The notes beneath the pieces were generated by a model. The model was not told the origin of the DNA. It saw only the letters and a list, made by a program, of their open reading frames with translations, and did no database searches. The position numbers and the translations under genes were made by a program. DNA of 11,540 bases from an uncultured Ruminococcus sp. (lineage in GTDB: Bacteria > Bacillota > Clostridia > Oscillospirales > Ruminococcaceae), in NCBI GenBank assembly GCA_947175005.1, contig CAMWLD010000038.1, positions 1-11,540 of the forward strand, read 5' to 3'. Shown piece by piece: positions 5,968-11,540 of the stretch (position 1 is its first letter; each line of letters begins with the position of its first letter).

Positions 5968-6001
5968 AATGCTTTCCGGCTTATGGTAGGAGTTGTAAAA
6001 T

Positions 6002-6856
6002 TTGGCATTTTTAGGTTTCGGTGCAGATTACGAAAAGGCAGGGCAGGGGATAGCCAAGGGCGCGCCCCGCAAAAAGCCCTTTTTCGAGTTTTTGGATATG
6101 TATTTCGGGCGGTTTTGGAAGATGTTGAAGCTAAGTCTGTTGACTACGCTTTTCTGTCTGCCCATTGTTACGATAGGCCCTGCGCTTACGGGCATGACAA
6201 AGGTGCTCAAAAGCTATTCGCTGGACAAGGACACGTTTATGTGGCACGACTTTATAAAGGGCTTTACGGGTAATTTAAGGCAGTCGCTGCCTGCGGGGCT
6301 TATTGATATACTGTGCATGGTGTCGCTGGTGTGTGCGCTGAATGTTTACCCTGCTTTGGCGGAGTCGGGGGGAGGAAATTTCTATTATGTGCTGTGCGTG
6401 ATCTCCGTAAGCTTTGCGCTGACGGTGTTTATGATGAATTTTTATGCATTCCCCATGATAGCCGCTATTGATCTGCCCTTTAAAAGCATTATAAAAAATT
6501 CCTTTTATCTTGTTTGCTTAGGGCTGAAAAAGAGTGTGCTCACGCTGGTCATTATAATGCTGACTATTGCTTTGCTGGCGGTGGGTACGGTGGTAAATCC
6601 TCTCACGCTGGTGCTTGTGCCTTTATGGGCGGTGTCCTTTATGGGGTTTGTGTCGGTGTTCAACAGCTATCCGCTGATACAGAAATATGTAATAGACCCT
6701 TATTACGAAGAGCGGGGGGAGACAAATCCCGAGTATGATTATCTGAAGCCCCTGGACGCAGAGGACGCTGTTTTCCTTGACCGCGGCGGCGAGGAAGCCC
6801 CTGTGGAGGGCAGCAAGGAAAAGAAGAAAAAGAAAAAAGGGAAAACTATAAGCTGA
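6002..6856 (+). CDS. DUF624/YesL-like membrane protein with Lys-rich tail, 284 aa
   Basis: The protein has a basic N-terminus and about five membrane helices near residues 43-64, 97-116, 127-152, 170-195 and 200-222. The N-terminal GRFWKMLKLSLLTTLFCLPIVTIGPALTGM region is the signature stretch of the DUF624 (YesL) family: 'FWKLxxLNLLxxLxxLPIVTIGPA'. This is followed by WHDFIKGFTGNLRQ, also typical. YesL-type proteins often accompany carbohydrate ABC transporters in Firmicutes, but none is seen here and the biochemical role is unknown. Compared with most members, which are around 200-220 aa, it has an extra acidic then basic C-terminal tail with KEKKKKKKGK (272-281), probably cytoplasmic. The start is TTG at 6002, supported by AGGAG (5988-5992) nine bases upstream. 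It lies 142 bases after the SpoIIM-like gene and may share its transcript. Confidence 0.8.
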   Translation: MAFLGFGADYEKAGQGIAKGAPRKKPFFEFLDMYFGRFWKMLKLSLLTTLFCLPIVTIGPALTGMTKVLKSYSLDKDTFMWHDFIKGFTGNLRQSLPAGLIDILCMVSLVCALNVYPALAESGGGNFYYVLCVISVSFALTVFMMNFYAFPMIAAIDLPFKSIIKNSFYLVCLGLKKSVLTLVIIMLTIALLAVGTVVNPLTLVLVPLWAVSFMGFVSVFNSYPLIQKYVIDPYYEERGETNPEYDYLKPLDAEDAVFLDRGGEEAPVEGSKEKKKKKKGKTIS

Positions 6857-6859
6857 CAA

Positions 6860-6885
6860 TATATTAAATGATTGCATTTAATATA
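6860..6885. terminator. AT-rich hairpin, first of a pair between convergent genes
   Basis: TATATTAAATG (6860-6870) pairs perfectly with CATTTAATATA (6875-6885) around the loop ATTG. It starts three bases after the DUF624-like stop codon. With the GC-rich hairpin just downstream it makes a tandem pair. It is AT-rich and thermodynamically weak, so it may act mainly in mRNA 3'-end protection. Confidence 0.5.
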
Positions 6886-6886
6886 C

Positions 6887-6915
6887 AAGAGGCAGGACGA
6901 AAAATCCTGCCTCTT
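6887..6915. terminator. Bidirectional intrinsic-type terminator
   Basis: AAGAGGCAGGA (6887-6897) pairs perfectly with TCCTGCCTCTT (6905-6915) around a CGAAAAA loop. It lies between the stop codons of the convergent DUF624-like gene and the 204-aa protein gene. On the plus strand it is followed by AGCTTTATGTATTTT, and on the minus strand by GTATATTAAATG. It can therefore end transcripts from both sides, although neither T tract is continuous. Confidence 0.75.
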
Positions 6916-6919
6916 AGCT

Positions 6920-7534
6920 TTATGTATTTTCATTCATGTATTTGAGGACCCGCTCGTCCTCGGAATCACAGGAAACGGCGGTTATGCTGCTATAGGCTAC
7001 CGCTGTGCAGCAATCGCTTTTGCCGCTGCACGTCAGCGTATCTATAATCGCAGTTTCCGCTCCCGTCTCGATAACAAAGCCTCTGATGTCGTTAAAGCCG
7101 CTGTCATACTGCTCAATGGCTACGGCAAGGCGGTTTTTGCAGGCATAGTCAAGCAGGGAGAAAACAAGATCTTCGCCGCCTATATTATCGGCTTCTTTGT
7201 TATCCTCAAAACGGGCGCTTAAAATACGGATGTTTTCAAGATAGTATCCTCCGCATTCGGTACTGAAAATATTTTTTGTTTTTATAAGCCTGAGGCCGTC
7301 ATAGCCGCTCTTTGAGGAATAGTCGTGTAAAATAATGTCGTCCTCCGTCATGGCAATGACCTTGCCTGCCTTAAAGCTGTCGGTCTCGTCGGTATGGTCA
7401 TAGACAGCGATCATTTCTCCCGATTCAAGGGAAAATTTCAGCATATCAATGATATAGCTGTTATTTTCACCCGCTTGCGCTTGGCGGAATTCGAGGAAAC
7501 GTGAAACAACGGGGTCTGTTTGATTTGTGTTCAT
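6920..7534 (-). CDS. Uncharacterised 204-aa cytoplasmic protein with an internal duplication
   Basis: No signal peptide or membrane segment is visible, and the protein is acidic. I do not recognise a named family. It appears to be two copies of one unit. Residues about 27-106 are a helix (IIDMLKFSLESG) followed by strands MIAVYD, FKAGKVIAMTEDDIILHDY and LRLIKTKNIFST. Residues about 121-197 are a helix (EDLVFSLLDYACKN) followed by LAVAIEQ, IRGFVIETGAETAIIDTL and AVAYSSITAVSC. The pattern suggests a small beta-barrel (Sm- or PilZ-like in length) repeated twice. The second copy contains three cysteines (CSGKSDCC, 169-176) lacking in the first. ATG follows AAGGAG (7546-7551) by 11 bases. It starts 23 bases after the TraX-family gene and is probably the last gene of its transcript. 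The function is unknown. Confidence 0.82.
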   Translation of the reverse strand: MNTNQTDPVVSRFLEFRQAQAGENNSYIIDMLKFSLESGEMIAVYDHTDETDSFKAGKVIAMTEDDIILHDYSSKSGYDGLRLIKTKNIFSTECGGYYLENIRILSARFEDNKEADNIGGEDLVFSLLDYACKNRLAVAIEQYDSGFNDIRGFVIETGAETAIIDTLTCSGKSDCCTAVAYSSITAVSCDSEDERVLKYMNENT

Positions 7535-7557
7535 ATTCGGTCACACTCCTTTTTGAA

Positions 7558-8316
7558 TTATCTGTACAGAAGATACTGCAATAAAAGCAATATAATGATA
7601 TGCCCCGGGTAAAAGGCATAGCAAACAAATCGGAACGCCTTATTATGAAAGCCCTGCCGCCCTTTATACAGCCATATGGGAATAAGCGCAAGCAGTGCAA
7701 AGCCCTGCTGAACAAATTCTATTTCATGCCCCGAAATACTCAAAACATAGCTGTAGCCTCCAAGCATTTCAACATTCAAAATATAAAGGCATATAAGCTG
7801 TATTACGCGGTTTTTCGGGGTTCGTTCTCTGAAAAAATAAAAGATAAGGACGGTAAGAATGCCCTCTCCGTAATAATCGGTCATAGTCGCATATCCGAGC
7901 ACGTATCCGAAAATGATAATGCCTGTGCACAGCACGGCTGCCATGACTTTTTTAAAACGCGCCCTGCATTTTTTCATAAGGGCGATAAGCAGCAGGCTTT
8001 CCAAAAACGTCCAGAGGACATTCTGGTGATAGGGATAAAACGCACTGCCGCCGTACATCAGGTTGAACGGTATTTCGGTCAGGCAAGCCCACAAAAATAT
8101 ACGCAGCATATAGCGGCGCAGATCATGGGTATAAAAACAGCCCTCTGCGATCATGAATGCAAATATGGGATATGCCATACGCCCAATGCAGGTCAGCCAT
8201 TCCGATCCGGAATAAAGCACTGCCCATAAATGGTCGCACAGCATAAATGCCATTGCCAGCAGGTGAAGCGTAAATGAACTTATGTCAAGTCTCGGTTTTT
8301 GAGTTGTACTGTTCAC
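7558..8316 (-). CDS. TraX-family integral membrane protein (predicted acyltransferase), 252 aa
   Basis: This is a multi-pass membrane protein of about eight helices. Family motifs in order are AMAFMLCDHL (21-30), IGRMAYPIFAFMIAEG (44-59), H64, TEIPFNL (80-86), QNVLWTF (98-104), DYYGEG (147-152), and FYPGHI (235-240) before the last helix. They match the TraX family, named after the F-plasmid protein that N-acetylates the pilin subunit, and related to membrane acyltransferases. In chromosomes of Firmicutes such genes are common and not tied to conjugation. The acceptor here is unknown and could be a cell-surface polymer or protein. No pilin or conjugation gene is in the window. The start is GTG, with GAGG six to seven bases upstream. 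It lies between the GGDEF gene (63 bases) and the 204-aa protein gene (23 bases). Confidence 0.88.
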   Translation of the reverse strand: MNSTTQKPRLDISSFTLHLLAMAFMLCDHLWAVLYSGSEWLTCIGRMAYPIFAFMIAEGCFYTHDLRRYMLRIFLWACLTEIPFNLMYGGSAFYPYHQNVLWTFLESLLLIALMKKCRARFKKVMAAVLCTGIIIFGYVLGYATMTDYYGEGILTVLIFYFFRERTPKNRVIQLICLYILNVEMLGGYSYVLSISGHEIEFVQQGFALLALIPIWLYKGRQGFHNKAFRFVCYAFYPGHIIILLLLQYLLYR

Positions 8317-8379
8317 ATCATAACCTCATTGTTAAATTTACACATACCGTACCCTTGCTTTCCCCTTGATGAGCCTTTT

Positions 8380-9462
8380 TTATTCTGCGATAACGCAGTT
8401 CTTCCCGCCTCTTTTGCCAACATAAAGCCTGCTGTCGGCAAGGGTGATTATATCCCCGGGGAGCTTTGCTTCGGTGCTGTCGGCGGCGCTTATGGTTATT
8501 GTGCAGTGAATGGGGGTGCCGTTATGGCTTATGGGCAGCTCGTCGACCACCTTGCGCAGTCGCTCCGCCACCTGGGCTGCGGCGGCAAGCTCGGTGCCTG
8601 TGGCAAGGATAAGTATCTCCTCGCCTCCCCAGCGGCAGACATAGTCGCCGTCACGCAGGCTTTCGGTCAGGGCTGCCGAAATGCTCTTTAGCACCTCGTC
8701 CCCTGCATCGTGGCCGTATGTGTCGTTCACCTTTTTAAAGTCGTCTATATCGCACATTATAAGAGAATATATCTTGCCCGACAAAACGGCAGTGTCCAAA
8801 AATTTCGACATACTGCGGCGGTTATAAAGCCCCGTAAGTGCGTCCACGCCTGCCATTTTATCCAGCCGTTCGTTCTGCTCCTCCAGCTCTGCATGGGAAT
8901 ACTGCATTTCCCGCAGGAACAGCAGGGAGAAAAACAGCAGCATTACAAAGGTTATAAGGGAATTGTATATGTAAATACACGCTGCTGCCGTATCGCTTAT
9001 TTTATAGACAGGCTCTATATTATGGGAAATTATTTTGCAGCTGATAAACACCAGCGACGCTCCCACGCCCACCGTCAGGGATTCCTTCAAAGTATGCCCC
9101 TCGGTAAGGGAAAAATGCATATAAAAAACCATTGGCGTTATGGCAATAATATACAGGGCAAATCCCGACGACCAGCCTGTGAGGATTATGGCGGTATAGG
9201 AATGTATGCATATCTCTATAAAGGTGATATAATACAGCAGGACGTATTTTTCACGGCGGATAAGCAGGTTGCAGCCCACATAAACGATAGTGCTGGCGAT
9301 ATTGAACACCACCATGGGCGCTGCCCCGCAGACGCCGAAAATAAATATAAGCGTAAAATGAACAAAGGCGCAGCCCCACTGGAGCAGGGAATATTTAATG
9401 CGGTTGGTGATTCTTGCGTTTGGATCTAAAATCTGATTTATAAAGTTTGGTTGTTCTTTCAT
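8380..9462 (-). CDS. Membrane-bound diguanylate cyclase (GGDEF domain), 360 aa
   Basis: The N-terminal half (about 25-185) is a membrane region with five to six helices of no recognised sensor family, followed by a short coiled linker (HAELEEQNERLDKMAGVD, 190-207). The GGDEF domain spans about 205-360. It includes DALTGLYNRRSM (207-218), the metal and GTP-binding segment CDIDDFKKVNDTYGHDAGDEVL (237-258), and the active-site loop RWGGEEI (277-283). The GGEEI variant keeps both acidic residues and is normally active. An inhibitory c-di-GMP site RxxD is present as R270-D273, five residues before the GGEEI. The domain closes with LADSRLYVGKRGGKNCV. It should make c-di-GMP from two GTP at the inner membrane face. 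ATG follows GAGG by seven or eight bases. It is first in the leftward cluster with the TraX-family gene. Confidence 0.93.
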   Translation of the reverse strand: MKEQPNFINQILDPNARITNRIKYSLLQWGCAFVHFTLIFIFGVCGAAPMVVFNIASTIVYVGCNLLIRREKYVLLYYITFIEICIHSYTAIILTGWSSGFALYIIAITPMVFYMHFSLTEGHTLKESLTVGVGASLVFISCKIISHNIEPVYKISDTAAACIYIYNSLITFVMLLFFSLLFLREMQYSHAELEEQNERLDKMAGVDALTGLYNRRSMSKFLDTAVLSGKIYSLIMCDIDDFKKVNDTYGHDAGDEVLKSISAALTESLRDGDYVCRWGGEEILILATGTELAAAAQVAERLRKVVDELPISHNGTPIHCTITISAADSTEAKLPGDIITLADSRLYVGKRGGKNCVIAE

Positions 9463-9477
9463 ACATATACCTCGTAT

Positions 9478-9502
9478 GCCGGTAAGGTTTTATCCTTTCG
9501 GC
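9478..9502 (-). promoter_or_regulatory. Leader hairpin just upstream of the GGDEF ribosome binding site
   Basis: In the minus-strand transcript GCCG-A-AAGG pairs with CCTT-AC-CGGC around an ATAAAA loop. It ends four bases before the GAGGT ribosome binding site (9469-9473). It could influence ribosome access. The leader is only about 64 bases and does not match the c-di-GMP riboswitch pattern, so I do not call it one. Confidence 0.4.
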
Positions 9503-9532
9503 GCAAACGGCTGATTAAGTGTAGTTATAAAA

Positions 9533-9541
9533 ATTATATCA
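9533..9541 (-). promoter_or_regulatory. Extended -10 promoter candidate for the GGDEF gene
   Basis: On the minus strand TGA followed by TATAAT (9533-9538). No consensus -35 is found 16-18 bases upstream, where the sequence is AT-rich. The predicted start near 9526 gives a leader of about 64 bases. Confidence 0.6.
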
Positions 9542-9762
9542 CTATAATATTAAGTTTATTTTAAGATTATTGCTACATATTGTAACTATTGCAGTTATGT
9601 GTGAAAAAATTAAGAATAAATTTCAAATTCGGAAAAAGCTTTCGGCGGTGGAATGCACGTAAAATTTTGACCCCCGAATTTACGGGAGCTTCGGGGTGAA
9701 AAATTTTTAATGTGAAAATTTATGAAAATTTTTATATTTCTATGGAAAAATTTACTTTGATG
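9542..9762. other. AT-rich non-coding stretch between divergent genes
   Basis: Together with its flanking promoters this makes a 374-base gap (9463-9836) with no credible coding region on either strand. It holds a hairpin CCCCGAA (9672-9678) / TTCGGGG (9690-9696) and a competing shorter pairing CCCG/CGGG (9673-9676 with 9683-9686). Four imperfect copies of TG(G)AAAAATTTA begin at 9697, 9713, 9723 and 9743. I see no RNA gene, insertion sequence or known riboswitch in it. Confidence 0.6.
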
Positions 9763-9771
9763 TGCTATAAT
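9763..9771 (+). promoter_or_regulatory. Extended -10 promoter candidate for the M16 pair
   Basis: TGC followed by TATAAT (9766-9771), about 66 bases before the first M16 gene start. No -35 hexamer close to TTGACA is found at 16-18 bases, but repeated A tracts lie immediately upstream. Confidence 0.6.
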
Positions 9772-9836
9772 ATAAAAAGATGTTTGTTTTTGCATGGATA
9801 AATGTACAGAATTAATAAATTTACGGAGTTGATTTT

Positions 9837-11162
9837 GTGGAAATTTCAAGGAAAAGATTTGCTGCCCTACAGCCCGACAGCGGCGTTTATATGACCGCCC
9901 TTATGTCGGAGAACTTTAAGACAAGCGGCATTATTATCAGATTTATTATGCCCCTGACCGAAGAAAGGGCTGCTGCCTTCGGGGTGCTGCCCTTTATGCT
10001 GGAGGACACCTGCCGCAGGCTGCCTACGATCACCGAATTCAGCAGATACCAAGGAGCGCTTTACGGCGCAAGCGTAAGGGGAGGTATCAGCCGCTACAGC
10101 GACTCGGCTGTGATAAGCTTTTCAGCCTCCTGCATAGGGGACAGATATGCTTTAAACGGGGAAAAAATAACCTATGAGACATTGCGGCTGCTGCTGGACT
10201 GCATTACCGACCCTGTGACGGAAGAGACCGTCGGGGGAACGGCATTCCCGCAAAAGCAGTTTGAACTCAAGAGGCAGGAGCTTATTGATCTTATTGACGC
10301 GGACATAAACGACAAGCGCTCCTATGCCGTAAAGCAGGCGGCGCAGATAGTTTACAGGAGCGAGGGCGCAGGTATCTCCTTAAAGGGAGAAAGGGCTGCG
10401 GCTGCGGCTCTCACGAGCATTGAGGCATATTCGGCTTATATGGATATGCTGAAAAACGCCCGTGTGGAGATAACCTTTGTGGGAAGCAGTCTGCCCGAGG
10501 AATGCAGGTCACTTATAAGCGAAAGATTTGCGGCTCTAAAGCGGGAAAATATTTTCCTGCCCGAAATAAAGCCCTCTCCCCTTAAAGAAAAAACGGAGGA
10601 GGTTACGGAGAATTTGTCGGTTGCCCAGTGCAAAATGGTAATGGGCTTCAAGTTCTCCTACGGTTCGGGGAACGTCTCCGACCCGAAATACAGAGCTGTG
10701 TCGACGCTGTTTAACATAATTTTCGGCGGCTCGCCGTTTTCCATGCTTTTTAAAAATGTGCGGGAAAAGCTAAGCCTGTGCTATTACTGCTCGGCTTCCC
10801 AAAATCTCAACAAAAAGACTGTTTTTGTGGACAGCGGCGTGGAAGAGGAAAATATCGCTCCCGCAAGGGAAGAAATACTGCGGCAGCTGGAAGCTGTTAA
10901 AAAAGGCGAATTTACCGATGAGATATTAGCCCAGAGCAAGCTTTACGCAATCGACAGCACCAAGGGCGTGAACGAAAACCCCTCGGCGGTTTCCGAATGG
11001 TATTTCATTCAGTGCCTTGATGAAAATCCCATTACACCCGAGGATTTTGCCCGAAATATTGACAAGGTGACAAGAGAGGATATAATGGAATTTGCAAATT
11101 CCATGAAGCTTGATACTGTTTACACTCTAAGGGGAAATGCACAGTCCCACGAAACTAATTAA
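9837..11162 (+). CDS. ymfF: M16-family peptidase-like protein without the zinc motif (YmfF type), 441 aa
   Basis: The overall plan is that of M16B (pitrilysin/processing-peptidase-like) proteins, two homologous alpha/beta halves of about 210 residues. The position where active members carry HxxEH reads F53-M-L-E56-D57, so both zinc-binding histidines are gone. The C-terminal half keeps the substrate-binding pair of the family, R309 and Y316, in NVREKLSLCY. Together with an HxxEH-bearing partner directly downstream, this is the pattern of YmfF/YmfH, the heteromeric pair associated in Bacillus subtilis with 5-aminopentanol modification of elongation factor P. Length is close to Bacillus YmfF. 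The start is GTG at 9837 with GGAG (9825-9828) eight bases upstream. The next gene follows after 17 bases. The alternative is another M16 pair, for example one processing a secreted peptide. Confidence 0.85.
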   Translation: MEISRKRFAALQPDSGVYMTALMSENFKTSGIIIRFIMPLTEERAAAFGVLPFMLEDTCRRLPTITEFSRYQGALYGASVRGGISRYSDSAVISFSASCIGDRYALNGEKITYETLRLLLDCITDPVTEETVGGTAFPQKQFELKRQELIDLIDADINDKRSYAVKQAAQIVYRSEGAGISLKGERAAAAALTSIEAYSAYMDMLKNARVEITFVGSSLPEECRSLISERFAALKRENIFLPEIKPSPLKEKTEEVTENLSVAQCKMVMGFKFSYGSGNVSDPKYRAVSTLFNIIFGGSPFSMLFKNVREKLSLCYYCSASQNLNKKTVFVDSGVEEENIAPAREEILRQLEAVKKGEFTDEILAQSKLYAIDSTKGVNENPSAVSEWYFIQCLDENPITPEDFARNIDKVTREDIMEFANSMKLDTVYTLRGNAQSHETN

Positions 11163-11179
11163 GAAAGGACAGGCAGAAA

Positions 11180-11540
11180 ATGAATAAGGAAATCATCTCC
11201 AACACCCGCACGGGGGAAAAATATACACGGGTCGTCCATGACAGCGGTCTTGAGATACTTATATGGAAAACCCCGGGGCAGAGCATGAAGCACGCTGTTT
11301 TCGGCACCCGCTACGGCTCGGTGAACACCACGTTCAAGACCGACGCCGATCCCGATTTTGTTACTGTGCCAAACGGCATTGCCCATTATCTGGAGCACAA
11401 GCTTTTTGAAAACGAGGACACGGACGTATTTGACCTTTACGCCAAAACGGGGGCTTCGGGAAATGCTTACACCACCTTTGACAAGACCTGTTACCTGTTC
11501 AGCTGCACGGATAACTTTATACCCTCATTGAAGATACTGC
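11180..11540 (+). CDS. ymfH: M16-family zinc peptidase (YmfH type), N-terminal 120 residues, cut by window end
   Basis: The visible part is the first alpha/beta unit of an M16 zinc peptidase. The inverted zinc motif H69-Y-L-E72-H73 lies in VPNGIAHYLEHKLFENED, with the catalytic Glu and both zinc-binding His intact. The third zinc ligand (a downstream Glu) should be about 70-80 residues further on, outside the window. The stretch GASGNAYTTFDKTCYLFSCT (91-110) is the usual continuation in the family. ATG follows AAAGGA (11164-11169) by ten bases, 17 bases after the stop of the inactive partner, so the two are surely co-transcribed. It is probably the catalytic half of a YmfF/YmfH heterodimer, a cytoplasmic peptidase linked to EF-P modification in Bacillus; its actual substrate is not known from this sequence. 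Confidence 0.92.
   Translation, partial: MNKEIISNTRTGEKYTRVVHDSGLEILIWKTPGQSMKHAVFGTRYGSVNTTFKTDADPDFVTVPNGIAHYLEHKLFENEDTDVFDLYAKTGASGNAYTTFDKTCYLFSCTDNFIPSLKIL

Noticed and set aside
5938..6273. Plus-strand open frame overlapping the start of the DUF624-like gene
   Set aside because: The family motifs (LPIVTIGPA and others) are only in the frame starting at TTG 6002, which also has the AGGAG. The other frame starts inside the 13-bp repeats.
7600..8229. Plus-strand open frame of 209 codons over the TraX-family gene
   Set aside because: Composition is shadow-like (His/Lys/Gln rich) and all TraX motifs are in the minus-strand frame.
7558..8316. TraX-family gene as evidence for a conjugative or mobile element
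   Set aside because: No relaxase, coupling protein, pilin, integrase or insertion-sequence ends are present, and chromosomal TraX homologues are common in Clostridia.
9463..9530. Possible c-di-GMP riboswitch before the diguanylate cyclase
   Set aside because: The leader is about 64 bases and lacks the conserved GGGCAAACC-type and GCAAAGCC-type segments with the expected two-helix layout.

Overview
The window looks like chromosome of a low-to-mid-GC Gram-positive anaerobe of the class Clostridia, most likely a Ruminococcus-like member of the Oscillospiraceae. This rests on strong AGGAGG-type ribosome binding sites, TATAAT promoters, frequent GTG/TTG starts, a lipobox lipoprotein, a SpoIIM-like protein, a Na+-translocating decarboxylase membrane pair and a YmfF/YmfH-type M16 peptidase pair. 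The genus is inferred from gene content only.

Layout, left to right. A tRNA-Arg(ACG) on the minus strand runs off the left edge and has a near-ideal promoter. A plus-strand D-lactate dehydrogenase follows (266-1258). A large hairpin separates it from a convergent minus-strand lipoprotein of unknown role (1358-2293). Upstream of that lie oadB (2393-3592) and oadG (3613-3993), read leftward from their own promoter. That promoter is back to back with the consensus promoter of proC (4243-5040).

Downstream of proC is a 180-bp spacer full of short repeats: a palindrome, two tandem dyads and a heptanucleotide array that ends at a ribosome binding site. It leads into a SpoIIM-like membrane protein (5221-5859). 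A second repeat-bearing leader then precedes a DUF624/YesL-like membrane protein (6002-6856). A double hairpin ends that strand.

The next block reads leftward: a GGDEF diguanylate cyclase (8380-9462), a TraX-family membrane protein (7558-8316) and a small protein with an internal duplication (6920-7534). These are closely spaced and plausibly one transcript. A 374-bp AT-rich non-coding interval separates the block from a plus-strand pair of M16-family proteins. The first (9837-11162) has lost the zinc motif and the second (from 11180, cut by the window end) keeps HYLEH. This is the pattern of the YmfF/YmfH pair linked to EF-P modification.

Functionally, D-lactate dehydrogenase (NADH reoxidation), the OadGB sodium pump module and ProC (proline synthesis) are ordinary fermentative and biosynthetic functions. 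I do not see a clear new defence or mobile system. The items most worth a second look are the repeat-rich leaders at 5078-5220 and 5910-5981, the GGDEF-TraX-duplicated-protein cluster, and the OadGB pair that lacks its biotin-dependent partners in this window.
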